Shown: positions 11,926 to 23,454, counted from the stretch's first letter. The stretch is 64,000 nt of DNA from Muscardinus avellanarius (GCA_963383645.1 OY726565.1:31926534-31990533); one strand, 5' to 3'. Program-made: numbers and translations. The notes: a model not told the origin generated them from the letters alone.

Positions 11926-12534
11926 TTTCAATGCTCCTTTCAGGAGCAAGAGGGGCAAAGAAAAATATTTCAGTTTGATTAATTTTTGCTAGTGGCGGCA
12001 CCTGACTTCTGAAAAGACTTTATATCTTGAGCTAAACAAGTTGGAAATGTCATCTCTTATATGTGTCCTACTGATGTGGGGGGTCCACGTCTGTACACAC
12101 ATACATACTAACCCTTCTCAACAATGCTTGACTCATGACACAGAATGCAAAGCAACATGAAGAATAAGTTGAAGTAGAGAGTATTGCAGGGCAGTTTGCT
12201 ACGAATGCACAAATAACATGGACAGTCATATAAGAAATATATATCACACTAGGAATTCAACATTTTGATGAAGCTGCATGGTCAAAGAGCACAAGTGACT
12301 GTTCAGTCATCCCTTTTTCAAGCATCAGTTTGCTTGGCTCCCACGTGACTGGAAACTTGACCCTCTCTGGCAGCAGCTCCATTCATTGCTGGCGGGGTGG
12401 GGGGGTACATGTTAAAGTCATCTCTATGTCAAGTTGCCATGTATATCTCTATCTCTATAGCTTCTCTCACCCTCTGCCCTTTGGAGATACAAAGAACAAA
12501 TTTAATTTCTGTTCTGTATAACAGCTGGGCATTC
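11926..12534. other. No gene or clear repeat
   Basis: Unique-looking DNA with a short G-rich run (12391-12406). Nothing assignable. Confidence 0.4.
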
Positions 12535-12655
12535 AATTATTTATTCATTCATTTAACAGACCTTCATTGAGTAGCAACCACACACAGGCACCGAGGACTC
12601 AAAGGTCAAAAATGGCAAACCATGTTCTCAAGAGCCTCACAGCCTATTACATCAG
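12535..12655 (+). mobile_element. L2 LINE 3'-end relic
   Basis: tattcattcatttaacagac, cttcattgagtagcaacc, caggcaccgaggactcaa and ctcaagagcctcacagcc follow the familiar order of the L2 3' end (attcattcaacaaatattt, gagcacctactatg, caggcactg). Confidence 0.6.
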
Positions 12656-14779
12656 CACTTTGAAGTAGCTGCTCTGTGTGCTCCTAATTCTTTGTCTTCA
12701 TGTATGCACAGCTCTAGGTTTCCACGCAATTTTCTTTTAAGTCATTTGAAGTTCTTCAAAGTCTAGAGTCCTGAGTTGAATACATCTTATGAGTCTTCTT
12801 TGATGGCACAGATAACACAGACTTGTAGATCCTTTGCTCAGGGTGCTTTGAGGTCACTATGCCACTGAGAAAATTTATCTGTTCCATCACACATGACAGC
12901 AGTACTTTTGTTTCCAATCTATTGAATTAAATCCAAAATAGTATTTTTTTCCTTATAAACTTGGCTGTCACTTGTATTGATTTATCTGCCATTACCTTCT
13001 TGCATAAATCCTTTTTTATGTTTTATTTCCTATTTACCACTGACATTTTATTCCCCCTTCATGAATGTCCCCATGATGGCCTCTTTCAAAGCTGCATGAT
13101 AATCTTTGAAACCTTTTTGTTCCTTTAATGTTCCCATTCTCTCCCTGCCATGTGCTATGTGTAGAAGAATGCCTGTGAAATTAGTCAAAGGCCTACTATG
13201 GACCAGAAATGGCTAGTTATTGAGTAGAATATATTGTAATAGAATATACCCAGATTTCACATTGAAAATCAGTTAATCCTCACAGTACCTGTGAGAAAAG
13301 ACACAACTTTTATTAAAAGAGCTAATCAGAGCCTCCACTTCTACAGCTGCTTGAATTGCCTTTTTGCCTTTTTTTTAAAGAATTATCTTACTTATCATTT
13401 ATGTTGCTAGGAAGAAGTTTGTTATTTTAACAGCTGATCCAAGAGCTTCTCTTAGGGAGGCAGCTGTCTCCATTTAGGAAAACAGCCAGCATGTTGTTTT
13501 AGAGAAAAACAATGGGATTGTGAAGGCATATCTATAAGAAGACAGTAAAATAAAGAACCGCATAAAGAGGTTAAGGAGAAATGGGAGTCCTGGGTAACAA
13601 GGAGCAAAAAGAGGGGCAAGAGGGGGCAGAATATAATGAGAAAGAGAGAAACTTGAGAAAAATGGCCCAAGTAAAGGGGCCAGAAAATTCTGAGCGCAGA
13701 GACCACTCCAGTTCTATGATCAAGTCCTTTGCTGTCTGGTTTAATGACATAATCCCCTCTTCCCCCCTTTTCTCATGACCACAAATATTTGGTAACGCCT
13801 GCCACATCAAAATGCCTTGTGTGAGTGATGTTTCAGTTGAAATCAAAGACAAGGAATTTAATTCCAAATGTGGATAGTGCATGCAGAGGATGGCAGTGAG
13901 ATAGAGTTCAGGAAGAATGCGATACAGAGATATCCAAATGAGAAATTAGCCTCAGAAGACACATCCTCTGGAATGAATCTTGTTTGATACGAACTGTCAG
14001 AGGACGGCGTGACCTCAGCCAACATGTGAGTTACATTTACATTTCTGCCTGCCAACTAGACATGAAGCAACTTGAATAAAAATACTGTAGGTTTGATTTT
14101 GGTGTCCCTTGTGCCTAGCACTAAGATTTCCTCCCTGTCTGCTTTGTTTTCAGTTCCCAGTTCCATACTCAGCAGTTTTTGAGCTGTTATTCAAATGTTT
14201 ATCATTTCCAGGGAAATTTCTCATTTGCTACATGTCTAAAGTTAAGGCCACTCTTTTGAGCATATTGTTTATACAAATATGTTATGTTTTTCATTAGTAA
14301 CTATGAAAAACACTCAAATATGCCATTTCCAATCAATCCTGATTTTCTTGGTATTTTATGTCACGTAGGCCAACATCAGTATTATTTTTTCCTTTTCAAT
14401 CATAGAATTCAGACTTATATTTTATATTCAGGCCAACCTGAAGTTTCTTCCAAGTAGACCTTCTTGGAAGTGGTATTAACTGAGGGAAAACAGTGGCAAA
14501 AGAAACCTACTGTACATGAATGTATATTGTAGAGTCATAACACATACTTTTGTGCTCTGTGATCTATACGATTGCCAACTTAATTCCTTAAGCCTAATTT
14601 TGAGAATTAGTTTACTATCTACTCCTTGAGCCTATAGCATTCTGCTGATAGTGTAAAAGTGAAATACATTTTGTATTCATTTATTATATCTAGAGGTTTT
14701 GACTATAATGCTTGCACATAAAAATAAAATGGAAGGAAATCAGAATATCTAGGTTTATTGTACCACAATTTAAATGGCT
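12656..14779. other. No gene; mostly unique DNA
   Basis: Frames of 84 and 103 codons on the minus strand (13452-13882) overlap each other and have no domain signature. A weak MIR/L2-like piece may lie near 13180-13335 (gttaatcctcacagtacc). Confidence 0.4.
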
Positions 14780-15055
14780 AGGTACCCATCTATGGAATGA
14801 ATGAAATAATAAAATGTTGTACTTTAAAAAAATATTCAGCCATAAAGAAGACAAATACCGTGTGTTCTCTGTCATATGTTGAAGCTAAAAGATGTCAACC
14901 TACACAAAATAGTGATTACTGGGGGCTGGGAAGGGTTAGAGTGGGGAAAGTGCAAATAATGAGAAGCTGAATTTGCACCAAGTTGTATATATGCATGTGT
15001 TGGATTATCACACTGTACCCCATTCATTTGCACAATTAATAAATTTTAATAAAAA
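14780..15055 (+). mobile_element. L1M-type LINE-1 3' end
   Basis: Sense order: atattcagccataaagaaga, gttgaagctaaaagatg, tgattactgggggctggg, ttatcacactgtacccc, cacaattaataaattttaat, then an A-rich tail. This is the 3' end of ORF2 and the 3' UTR of an old LINE-1. Confidence 0.75.
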
Positions 15056-15235
15056 AGCAAAATAAAAATGTATTTAACACTCCCCCCCCCACACACAGTG
15101 AAGGCACTGAATTTACCACAATCTACTTATGGTTAAGCTAGATTTATCACATTTGCCTATGTGAAAGAATGACAAACTTTGCAAATCATGAAGTTATATT
15201 TTGTTTCTTTTAGAAATAAAGATTATACTTGCATA

Positions 15236-15445
15236 AATGGATTATTATTATAATTTATACTTATTCTTTATAATTATTTGTATAATATATCATATTATTT
15301 GCATAATCCCTATATGTCTACAATCATAACCAATATTTATTATTTTTAATATTTATTATTATAGTCCATACTTATTCATAAATATTATTCATAATACTTA
15401 TCCAGTATTATAATCCATAGTATTATAATCTATAACCATTATTAT
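15236..15445. repeat. AT-rich degenerate repeat tract
   Basis: Irregular TTATAAT/ATTATTA-type motifs over about 200 bp, including several near copies of tattataatc. Confidence 0.8.
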
Positions 15446-15527
15446 AGTTACATCCCACTTAGCAGAATATTCGGTGGTGATATCAGTAGGAGTCAGAGAC
15501 AGTTAATTTCTAGCTGTTACCCTACCC

Positions 15528-15620
15528 TCTCCCTTTTGAAGTTTCCACTGGGAAGGAGCCCATTTCTCAAAGACAAAGGACTAAAGCAGCCAGCGAGTAG
15601 AACTCCCAGAAGATCTGAAA
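15528..15620. repeat. Short duplicated segment (copy 1), flanked by an 11-bp repeat
   Basis: 15534-15617 matches 16323-16406 at 78 of 84 positions, and all six differences are transitions. Copy 1 is bracketed by perfect 11-bp repeats ttaccctaccc at 15517-15527 and 15621-15631. The homology ends within a few bases of both repeats, so copy 1 looks like an insertion with a target-site duplication. It matches no repeat family I know. Confidence 0.8.
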
Positions 15621-16318
15621 TTACCCTACCCATAAGCAGCTGAGTGAGACTGAATACCTTTCCAGGTCTTAGTCTGCTTTCTCACACAATGGTGGCTCTC
15701 GGTGCTAATATCATTTATAATTCTCAATTATAGTTCCTCATGGAACTTGATATTGTTCTCTTAAATGAAAACCTCCTAACAGCAAGGATTCCCGTTAAAA
15801 GGGATACACCTGAGAATGCTACTAAAAATTGAAAGACTAAGCAAATAAGCTTTTCTCACTATGAAAGTAGACTGTAGACTTTATCAGTTCCTCTGATGGT
15901 ATAGTATTTTCACTTATATCACATAAAAACATAAAGTTTTTAATGCCTTGATACAGTATCTTCTGTCAGGGCTTTGGTTTAGTTTTGTGATTTTTTTTTT
16001 TTTTACTGTAAACAGATAAACAAGCCTGTGACTGGAGAGAGAATCATAGAGATTAAAACAGAGCTCCTCATTCAAAGAGGGCATCATCAAAGAGGGCAGG
16101 CTGCAGCCTTGGTCCCACTTGGTGACCAGTCTTTCCCCTGCGTGGAGAAACTCATTTTGGCACCTAACACCTTTTTATTCCCAAGTCTCTCATTTTCCTC
16201 TTTAGGGCTTCAAAGAAAATTATCCAATTTTATTATGTCTAGCCAACTCACAGGGAGATTTTTCCTAGAATAATTGCCTGCATAGTCACTTCAGTGTTGT
16301 ATGGCTCCTTCAGAAAAA

Positions 16319-16408
16319 TCCTTTTTGAAGCTTCCACTGGGAAGGAGCCCATTTCTCAAAGACAAAGGACTAAAACAGCCAACAAGCAGAACTCCCAGAA
16401 GATTTGTA
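16319..16408. repeat. Short duplicated segment (copy 2)
   Basis: Second copy of the segment at 15528-15620, offset by 789 bp in the same orientation. Its flanks (ccttcagaaaaa left, cttccaaaaga right) are only weakly alike, so a TSD here is doubtful. It may be the template for copy 1, or both may belong to an unrecognised repeat. Confidence 0.75.
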
Positions 16409-16409
16409 G

Positions 16410-17540
16410 CTTCCAAAAGAACAAATAGATAAATTCTGAAGTTTAAGAAAGGAAGTGGGAGGATAACGGATTAGGAATGAGAACACTTTATCTTGAAATA
16501 CAAAATCTATCATTTAAAAAAATTTAGTATGCAAAAATCTTAAAATGTGGACTCAGAATGATAAACTCTAGCTTTCATATTTTTCCTTATTTTCCTTTGC
16601 TTTCAAAGTTTAGTGGAGTTGAGATATGGTTCCATCAAATTTATATAGTATATAAATCTTGATATTAGTATTTTGAGTGGGGTTAAGACACAAGAAAACT
16701 GAACATAGATGTCGTTTCTGTATTAGAGTTTGAATATGGAGAGAGAAATGCAAATTAGGCCTCTATTCTTACTCCTTTGTTAAATGGGAGCCAACTTCTG
16801 AAAAAGCATGAAAACTTACTTTCCAGACCCCGCTCCATTCTGAACAATGCCTGCTGCGTCAATCCTATGCACCTAAGAGTCAAAGAATAATGCCAATGCT
16901 TCAGTCACTGATGGAAAACATAGCTCATTTGAGGCACATAGGTATTTTTATAGAAAAGAAAAATTTGCCTTGCATTACCTGATCAATTGCTTCAGACCGT
17001 CCTTCAGCTTTGCTCATGTAAATTCAGCAATTAATTTAAAAATATGCTCTTTTTCATGTTTTAGAACCATGACTACAAAATCTTTCCTCTCCAGAGACTT
17101 TAAGAAAAATGTGAATAATCAGACAATTCAGATTAGTATTTGAACATTATATTATTTGTCAGTTGATTGCCAGTGGTTAGTAGGTAAATACATGAGTTTT
17201 GTGGTAGAAAGGAACATCATTGTCGGGCCATCTTTGGGGCTGACACTCTTTTGATTCAGTTCTTGGGCTGCTTTATTTCTTCTGATCTGGATGGTTGGAA
17301 TATATTAAAGGTACACTTAAAGGTTAATTTTTCACATCTCAGTGAAATCTCTGTGGCCATCTTACTCAAGTCAATTTAAAACAATATCCTTTGTTATGTA
17401 ACACATAAGCTTTGTAGGATATAGAAACAAAATCAACGTGCAAAATGAAATAGTTATGCATTTTTCAGAATCCCTTTGATTGCAAAGCTCAAAAACATAG
17501 GTAGCACTAGTATATGCCAAGTAATTCTCAGTCAATAAAA
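16410..17540. other. No gene or clear repeat
   Basis: AT-rich unique DNA. Confidence 0.45.
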
Positions 17541-17553
17541 CAAATGGAGATTT

Positions 17554-17767
17554 TTTTTTTTTTTTTGCGGGTCTGGGAATAGAACCCAGGGGCATTTGAC
17601 CTCTGAGCTACACCCCCTGCCCTAGTTTTTATTCTTTATTTTGAAACCGGGTCTCACTGAATTGCAGAGGGCCTCACTAAGTAGCTGAGGCTGTCCGCGA
17701 ACCACGATCCTCAGGTCTCAGCCTCCCGAATGCTGGGATTACAAGTGTGTGCCACCACGCCCGGCTG
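17554..17767 (-). mobile_element. B1-dID-type SINE, S1 form, antisense
   Basis: Poly-T, then gaatagaacccaggggcatt and gagctacaccccctgccc (ID half), then gtctcactgaattgcagagg, gtccgcgaaccacgatcc and ccaccacgcccggc (B1 half). Perfect 13-bp TSD caaatggagattt at 17541-17553 and 17768-17780. Many retained CpGs suggest a fairly young copy. Confidence 0.95.
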
Positions 17768-17929
17768 CAAATGGAGATTTAATGAATTATGGGATGGACA
17801 GAACACAGCTGGATCATTTAAGATTCAAAGAACAAATAGAAGCAGAGACTTTCTACTGCCAGGATTGTGTCACCACCTCTGTCTTGATTTCTTTCTATCG
17901 TGATCTCTCTGTCTCTGTCTCTGTCTCTC

Positions 17930-18662
17930 TCTACATTTTTATTGATGCAATATAAATATACATCATAGTGATATTCAAAGTGATACATGAGTATATACAC
18001 ACACGTTGTGTCTTGTGTTCTCCTCCTAACTCCATCCCACAACCCCCTTCCTTCCTCCCCATTCATACTAGTAAGATTGTAAGCAATGCCTTCGTATATA
18101 AACATATTACTATTTGCTTTGTCTCTTTCCTCAGTTCTTCTTCCATTCTCTCCCCCAATTCCCATCACTATTCTACTGGTCTCTTCCTATTTGCATGACG
18201 TTCCTTTGGTTTTCTATTTCCTCTCTAGCATCCACATATGAGAGAAAGCATTCACTACTGAGACTGGCTGATTTCACCTGGCCTGATGTTCTCTAGTTGC
18301 TTACATTTTCATGCAAATGACATAATTTTGTTCTTCTTTATGACTGAGTAAAATTCCATTGTGGGTATATATGAAATTTTCTTTGTCCATTCATTTGTTG
18401 ACAGTTACCTAGCTTGGTTACATAATTTGACTATTGTGAAATGTGCTGCTATAAACATGGGTATGCATATAGCATTAAAGTATTATAACTTTAATTCTTT
18501 TAGAAAGATACTAAAGAAAAATGTAGCTGGTCATATGAGGGCTCCATTCCTAGTCTTTTGAACTACTTCCATACTGATTTCTATAGTGGATAGATAATTT
18601 GCACTCCCATGAATAGTGGATAAATATTCTCTTTTCACCACATACTCACCAGAATTTATTAT
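17930..18662 (-). mobile_element. LINE-1 3' end, antisense
   Basis: tttttattgatgcaat (L1 3' terminus), a pyrimidine-rich 3' UTR, then antisense ORF2: agcatccacatatgagagaa, ctttatgactgagtaaaatt, tgctgctataaacatggg, catactcaccagaatt. It ends at the microsatellite/SINE to the right. Frames are broken. Confidence 0.88.
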
Positions 18663-18664
18663 TG

Positions 18665-18699
<35 letters not shown>

Positions 18700-18751
18700 T
18701 CCTTCCTTCCTTCCTTCCTTCCTTCCTTCCTTCCTTCCTTCCTTCCTTTCC

Positions 18752-18816
<65 letters not shown>
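18665..18816. repeat. Compound (CCTG)n(CCTT)n(CTTT)n microsatellite
   Basis: Eight CCTG units (18665-18696), about a dozen CCTT (to about 18747) and about sixteen CTTT. It sits where the poly-T (reverse A tail) of the adjacent SINE would be, so it probably grew from that tail. Confidence 0.97.
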
Positions 18817-18817
<1 letters not shown>

Positions 18818-19006
18818 GGATTAAAGCCAGGAACATTCTACCTCTGTGTTACACTTTCAGCCCTATTTTAATTTTTTAATTTTGAAACATGGTCTTACTA
18901 AATTATAGAAGGTCTGAATAATTGCTGAGGCTGGCACAAACCTGTAAACCTCCTATCTCAGCCTCCCGAGTACTGGGATTGCAAGCATGAGCTACCATGC
19001 TCAACT
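18817..19006 (-). mobile_element. B1-dID-type SINE, antisense, diverged
   Basis: attaaagccaggaacattc and acctctgtgttacacttt (ID half), then gaaacatggtcttactaaat, cagcctcccgagtactggg and gctaccatgctcaac (B1 half). More mutated than most neighbours. Confidence 0.85.
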
Positions 19007-19179
19007 TTTTTATCTTCATTTCTAAGGAGTATCTTAATCTACCTAAAAAACAATATCTTCCAAACTTAATAACTTTTTCTTCCTTCTACCAGAGTAGGCT
19101 GATCCTCTTTTCTATTTCTAGGTGAAAATAACCCATAAATCTATGCTAATTTGGTTATACACTATACACTACTATACAC

Positions 19180-19245
19180 TTATGTAGAAGCTTGCATACA
19201 TGAGGATGTACACTTAAATCCTCATGTATGCAAGCTTCTACATAA
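19180..19245. repeat. Perfect 28-bp inverted repeat (hairpin)
   Basis: Arm 1 (19180-19207, starting ttatgtagaagcttgc) is exactly the reverse complement of arm 2 (19218-19245, ending gcaagcttctacataa). The loop is 10 nt (19208-19217). I see no TSD or terminal motif. RNA from either strand would fold into a perfect stem-loop; whether it is transcribed is unknown. Confidence 0.95.
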
Positions 19246-19342
19246 AGGTGGTTGCTGTGAGCCTGTATCTGACCTCAGACACAAAGGAGTAGAAAACCAA
19301 AATTTGGTTCTTTGGGAAAGGTAGACTCTGAAACTCATACTT

Positions 19343-19462
19343 ATCCAGGTGTGGTGGCACACATCTGTAAATCTAGTACTTGGTAGAATGAGAGAGGAAG
19401 AGTGCAGACTTGAGGCTAGCCTATCAATTTAGTGAGGCTATCTTCCAAAATATAAAGGACTA
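19343..19462 (+). mobile_element. B1-dID-type SINE, left half only
   Basis: tccaggtgtggtggcacac, tctagtacttggtagaatg and gaggctagcctatcaattt, then a short linker. The ID half is replaced by the start of the next SINE, so this is a truncated or interrupted copy. Confidence 0.75.
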
Positions 19463-19465
19463 GCT

Positions 19466-19668
19466 CAATAAGTGCTTTTAATCCCATACTTGGGAGGCTG
19501 AGACAGGGGAATCATAGGTTCGAGGCCAGCCTCAGCAACAGAGGGAGACTCTCAGTACTTTAGCAAGACCCTGTTACAAAATAAAAAACAATAGGACTGA
19601 GGGTGAAGCTCAGAGGTAGAACATCCCCAAATTCAATCCTCAGCACCACACACAAAAAAAAAAAAAAA
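19466..19668 (+). mobile_element. B1-dID-type SINE, S2-like
   Basis: tttaatcccatacttgggag, a good left B box aggttcgaggcc, then the ID half gtgaagctcagaggtagaac and attcaatcctcagcacc. The A tail runs into GAAA/GGAA-rich sequence. Confidence 0.88.
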
Positions 19669-19909
19669 AGAAAGAAAGGAAGAAAAGAATGAAGGCAGGA
19701 CAAAAGGAAGGGAACTCTGAAATAACCTGGAAACATAAAACTATCCCTGGGGTTTCTAATGTTCTGAACACTTTAATAAAGCTATGCAAATATTTCTTGA
19801 TGAATACATAAACCATGTCTTACAGGATTCCCACAGATAAAGAAGGGTGAACCATGAGCTCCTGGTCCAATATTACAAATCATGTATGGAGACATATTAT
19901 GCAAGTTAG

Positions 19910-19962
19910 AGTCAGAAGAAGGAGAAGAAGAAAAGGAGGAAGAGGAGCAGGAAGAAGAAATC
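19910..19962. repeat. GAA/GGA purine tract
   Basis: Imperfect GAAGAAGGA-type repeat. It creates an Arg-rich open frame at 19854-20087 that I do not accept as a gene. Confidence 0.8.
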
Positions 19963-20113
19963 CTCTAGAACCTCGTGTTGGTATTATTGGACATAAAATA
20001 AAAATTAATTTGCTTAAAATGCTTAAGGATATAAAAAGTCAATTAAAATATGAACAAAAAATGTTGAATTTTTTAAAAAATATGTGATACTTCTAGAAAC
20101 ATATATATCTTTT

Positions 20114-20325
20114 ATTTTATTTTTTGGTGATACTGGGATGGAACCCAGGGACATTCTTTTTATGAATTACATTACCAGCCCTATTTATTTATGCTTTATT
20201 TTGAAACAGGGTATCATTAAGTGTCAGAGGGCCTCACTAAGTAGCTGAGGCTAGCTGCGAACCTGTAATACTCCTGTCTCAGCCTCCCAAGTACTGGGAT
20301 TACAAGCATACATCACCATGCCCAG
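20114..20325 (-). mobile_element. B1-dID-type SINE, S1 form, antisense
   Basis: gatactgggatggaaccc then tttgaaacagggtatcatta, cagcctcccaagtactggg and catcaccatgcccagc. TSDs ctagaaacatatat(at)c flank it at about 20093 and 20326. Confidence 0.9.
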
Positions 20326-20803
20326 CTAGAAACATATATCTTTAGAATAAAAACATGAAATAAGTAGGTTAACTGTATAAGACACAAGAGAACTAGAAAA
20401 TATGACTAATGAAATCAGCTAGAGCAATCCCAACCCAAAGAAACCACAAAATCAAGGAGCAAGATAAAAGACATTGAGGATAATCTAAGAAAACATATGT
20501 CTAATTATAAATTTAGAAAGAAAGATGAGTGAGAAGGGGGAACAAATCTTTTCTGAATTTATGGTAAAACAGTTACTCTTAGATCCAAATGGTGAAAACT
20601 TTGCAGAAAAAAGTGCTAAAGAACAAAGAACAGATCATAAAAGTAATGAAAGATTAATTTTAAAAGAAAGATAATTCATGCCAAGCTTCTCACCACAATA
20701 ATAAAACATCAAAATAATACTGTACAATAATGTTGTAAAATGTATAGTATTTTATAGTAAATATATTCAGAGGAAATACTTGTCAAATTCAGGAGGACTG
20801 ACA

Positions 20804-21023
20804 TAAGTTGGGTGTGGTGGAGCCGATTTGTAATCCCAGTACTTGGGAGGCTGAGACAGGAGGATTGCAGGTGTGTGGCCAGCCTCACCTACTTAGTGAG
20901 GCTCTCTGCAACTTGGTGAGACTTTGTTTCAAAATAAAGAATAAAAATTAGGGCTGGGGGTGTAGCTTAGAGGTAGAATGTCCCTGGGTTCCATTCCCAG
21001 TACTGTTAAAAAAAAAAAAAAAA
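20804..21023 (+). mobile_element. B1-dID-type SINE, S1 form
   Basis: tgtaatcccagtacttggg, then gtgtagcttagaggtagaat and gggttccattcccag, then a poly-A tail. TSD gaggactgac at 20793-20802 and 21024-21033. Confidence 0.93.
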
Positions 21024-21093
21024 GAGGACTGACTTTATGAAGGAAGTTTTCCTAAGGAAGATGTGAGACTCAGGCAAGAATATGGGATAAATA

Positions 21094-21096
<3 letters not shown>

Positions 21097-21124
<28 letters not shown>

Positions 21125-21189
21125 TGTGTAAATCTAAATAAATGAGCCAATAGTTGTGTGTGTATACATACATATATATATATATGTAT

Positions 21190-21232
<43 letters not shown>
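21097..21232. repeat. Compound (TA)n/(TG)n/(CA)n microsatellite
   Basis: (TA)n at 21102-21125. From 21154, TG, a TACATA/TATA core, (CA)n and (TA)n run to 21232. The central part is a near-palindrome able to form a cruciform. Confidence 0.95.
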
Positions 21233-21527
21233 ATATTTTCTATGAGTCATAAAGGAAATATTACCAATGCTGGGCAGGATTAACATAAATTGGGATGGTG
21301 ATAATGAAATTTAGACAGTCTAAAGCTCCTGTAATTAAGAGAAAGGTAGAAACAATAAACATATCAATTTCATGTATATTTACCTTAGATACCAAGATTA
21401 AGATTAAGTAGCAAAAGAATAGAAATAGATTATATCTCTTTCTATTTATTAAAGGAAGGCAAAAAGTATAAATAAAATAGACTAAGAATCATTCTAAAAA
21501 TAAATCCAACCCAAGAATATCAATATT

Positions 21528-21722
21528 TTTTTTTTCTTTTTGGTGGCACTGGGGTTCATGGGAACCCTTCTACCTCGGGGCTACACTCCCAGACCTATTT
21601 TTTATATTTTTATTTGGAAACAGGGTCTCCTAAGCCAGCGAGCCTGGCTACGAATCTGCGCGATCCTCCTGTCTCTGCCTCCCAAGCATGGGGATTACAA
21701 GCGTGCACCACCACGCCCGGCC
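21528..21722 (-). mobile_element. B1-dID-type SINE, S3 form, antisense
   Basis: Diagnostic S3 features in antisense: ggttcatgggaacccttcta in place of the right B box, and gggtctcctaagccagcg at the left-half deletion. Ends ccaccacgcccggc. Confidence 0.93.
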
Positions 21723-21902
21723 AATAATTTTAATAAATATAAATACGTTAGATATACTAATGAAAAGCTGAGATTTTTTTCAGATGAAATAAAGGTATAT
21801 TTTGGCTGTTTATTACCTACAAATGTCATAAATAAAATATAAGGTGTAAAATACTATCTGTAAAGAATGCAAAAAATATTAATATTAAAAAATAGTCATT
21901 AA

Positions 21903-22099
21903 GCCAGGCATGATGGCGCACCCTTGTAATCCCTACACTTGGGAGGTGAAGAAGGAGGATTGTGCTGGTTCAAAGCCAGCCTCGCTGGTTTAAGAGACTC
22001 TGTTTCCAAATTTAAAAAATATATAAAATAGGTCTGGGAGTGTATCCTGGAGGTAGAAGAGTTTCCAGGAACCCCAGTACCACACACACACACAAAAAA
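21903..22099 (+). mobile_element. B1-dID-type SINE, S3 form
   Basis: Left B box tggttcaaagcc, the S3 deletion ctggtttaagagactctg, and gtttccaggaaccccagt replacing the right B box. TSD agtcattaa at 21894-21902 and 22100-22108. Confidence 0.93.
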
Positions 22100-22429
22100 A
22101 GTCATTAAAGCAAAAGTATTATGCAGTTACAAAAGTTTGAAATGTTCTAATTTAGAAGAAGATATAGCAAACAAATTTGAATAGACCTAATAATATTAAT
22201 TTTATATAAAGACAAACCTTAATGGGATATTTTAACACATCTAAGTAACCAATAGATCAGGAAGACCAAAATTATAAAAAAATAAAATTTGATAGGATAA
22301 AAACATTTGAATAATAAAATTATTTACAGAATTCTGCACCTGCCAATTAGAATATAATTTCTTCTTATTCTATACACATTATAAAAACTGATTAATTATT
22401 GGGATATCAAGTAAATCTAAACCTCAGAG

Positions 22430-22431
<2 letters not shown>

Positions 22432-22469
<38 letters not shown>
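22432..22469. repeat. (AT)n microsatellite
   Basis: About 19 AT units. Confidence 0.97.
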
Positions 22470-22474
<5 letters not shown>

Positions 22475-22569
22475 CATGAAGTTAGTGTTATAGATTTTAA
22501 GCAAAAAGTAGCTAAATAATTGAAATATTAAAATAAACAGTCACAAAAAGTAAGAAATTGGATGCTCTT

Positions 22570-22885
22570 CCTAGAATCTAGGGAGTACAAAGGTCATAGG
22601 AGGAACCCTGGAAGAAGGAGGAGAAACCATAGATGAGCAAATAAGGAGACCTAACTGAGGAGGATGGGAGGGGAAGGAAAATTCCCCTGATATACATAAT
22701 GAACATTTACAAGCATATCAAAGTCAATCACTAAGCCAAACATGAGAAGGAGGAAGGATGGAGGCAATGGGGTGGGAATTGGGTAAGGGCTGATTGGGTG
22801 ATGTTTGCATGTATGCCTCTATCAATTTGTACTCCATTAAGATGTATGACTACAATGCACCAATAAAAAATTAAAAAAAAATCTT
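22570..22885 (+). mobile_element. LINE-1 3' UTR, sense
   Basis: cataggaggaaccctgg, ggaggatgggaggggaagg (the G-rich purine tract of the L1 3' UTR), gattgggtgatgtttgcatg and atgcaccaataaaaaatta with an A tail. The same terminal sequence is at 31805-32110 (sense) and 26108-26505 (antisense). Confidence 0.85.
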
Positions 22886-23014
22886 TATAGGACAAACTAG
22901 AGAATGCTAAGAAATAATTGGCAATGAAATTATTATGTATCAAAACTTATAAGATACAGTTGAATTGTGTGGGAGGGAGGATTGTAGCCTTAAGTGCTTG
23001 CATTAAAAATAACA

Positions 23015-23215
23015 TCAGACAGGGCCTGGTGGCACAGGCTTGTAATCCCAGTACTTGGGAAGCTGACACAGGTTTGTGGTCAGCCTCAGGAAATTAGTGA
23101 GACAATTAGCAACTTAGTTAGACCCTGTTTTCATGTTAAATATAAATAGGGCTGGAGATGTACCTCAAGAGGTAGAATGCCCCTAAATTCAATCCCTAGC
23201 ACAAAAACAAACAAA
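23015..23215 (+). mobile_element. B1-dID-type SINE
   Basis: ggcacaggcttgtaatccc and gtacttgggaagctgacac, then ctcaagaggtagaatgccc and attcaatccctagcac, with an (ACAAA)n-type tail. Confidence 0.88.
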
Positions 23216-23454
23216 CAAAATATAAATGTGGGAAGCTAATGGCATATGTCAAGAATTTGAAAATTAAAGTATAAATAAACTCAAAGTAGAAAGAAGAAAA
23301 TAAGAATCGGATATTTATGAACGAAAAGAGCAGTTAAACTAGAAACTGTCAATGCAAATCATTTATTGAAAAAATTAATTAAAGCAATTAAGCACAACTG
23401 GGGCTAGTTTGATCTGGTCAAAGCAATTTGGAATTAAAAATAAGGACTAGAGAG

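Noticed and set aside
18531..18879. Lys/Glu-rich and Cys/Leu-Pro-rich open frames of up to 101 codons
   Set aside because: Translations of the tetranucleotide microsatellite; the period keeps all frames open.
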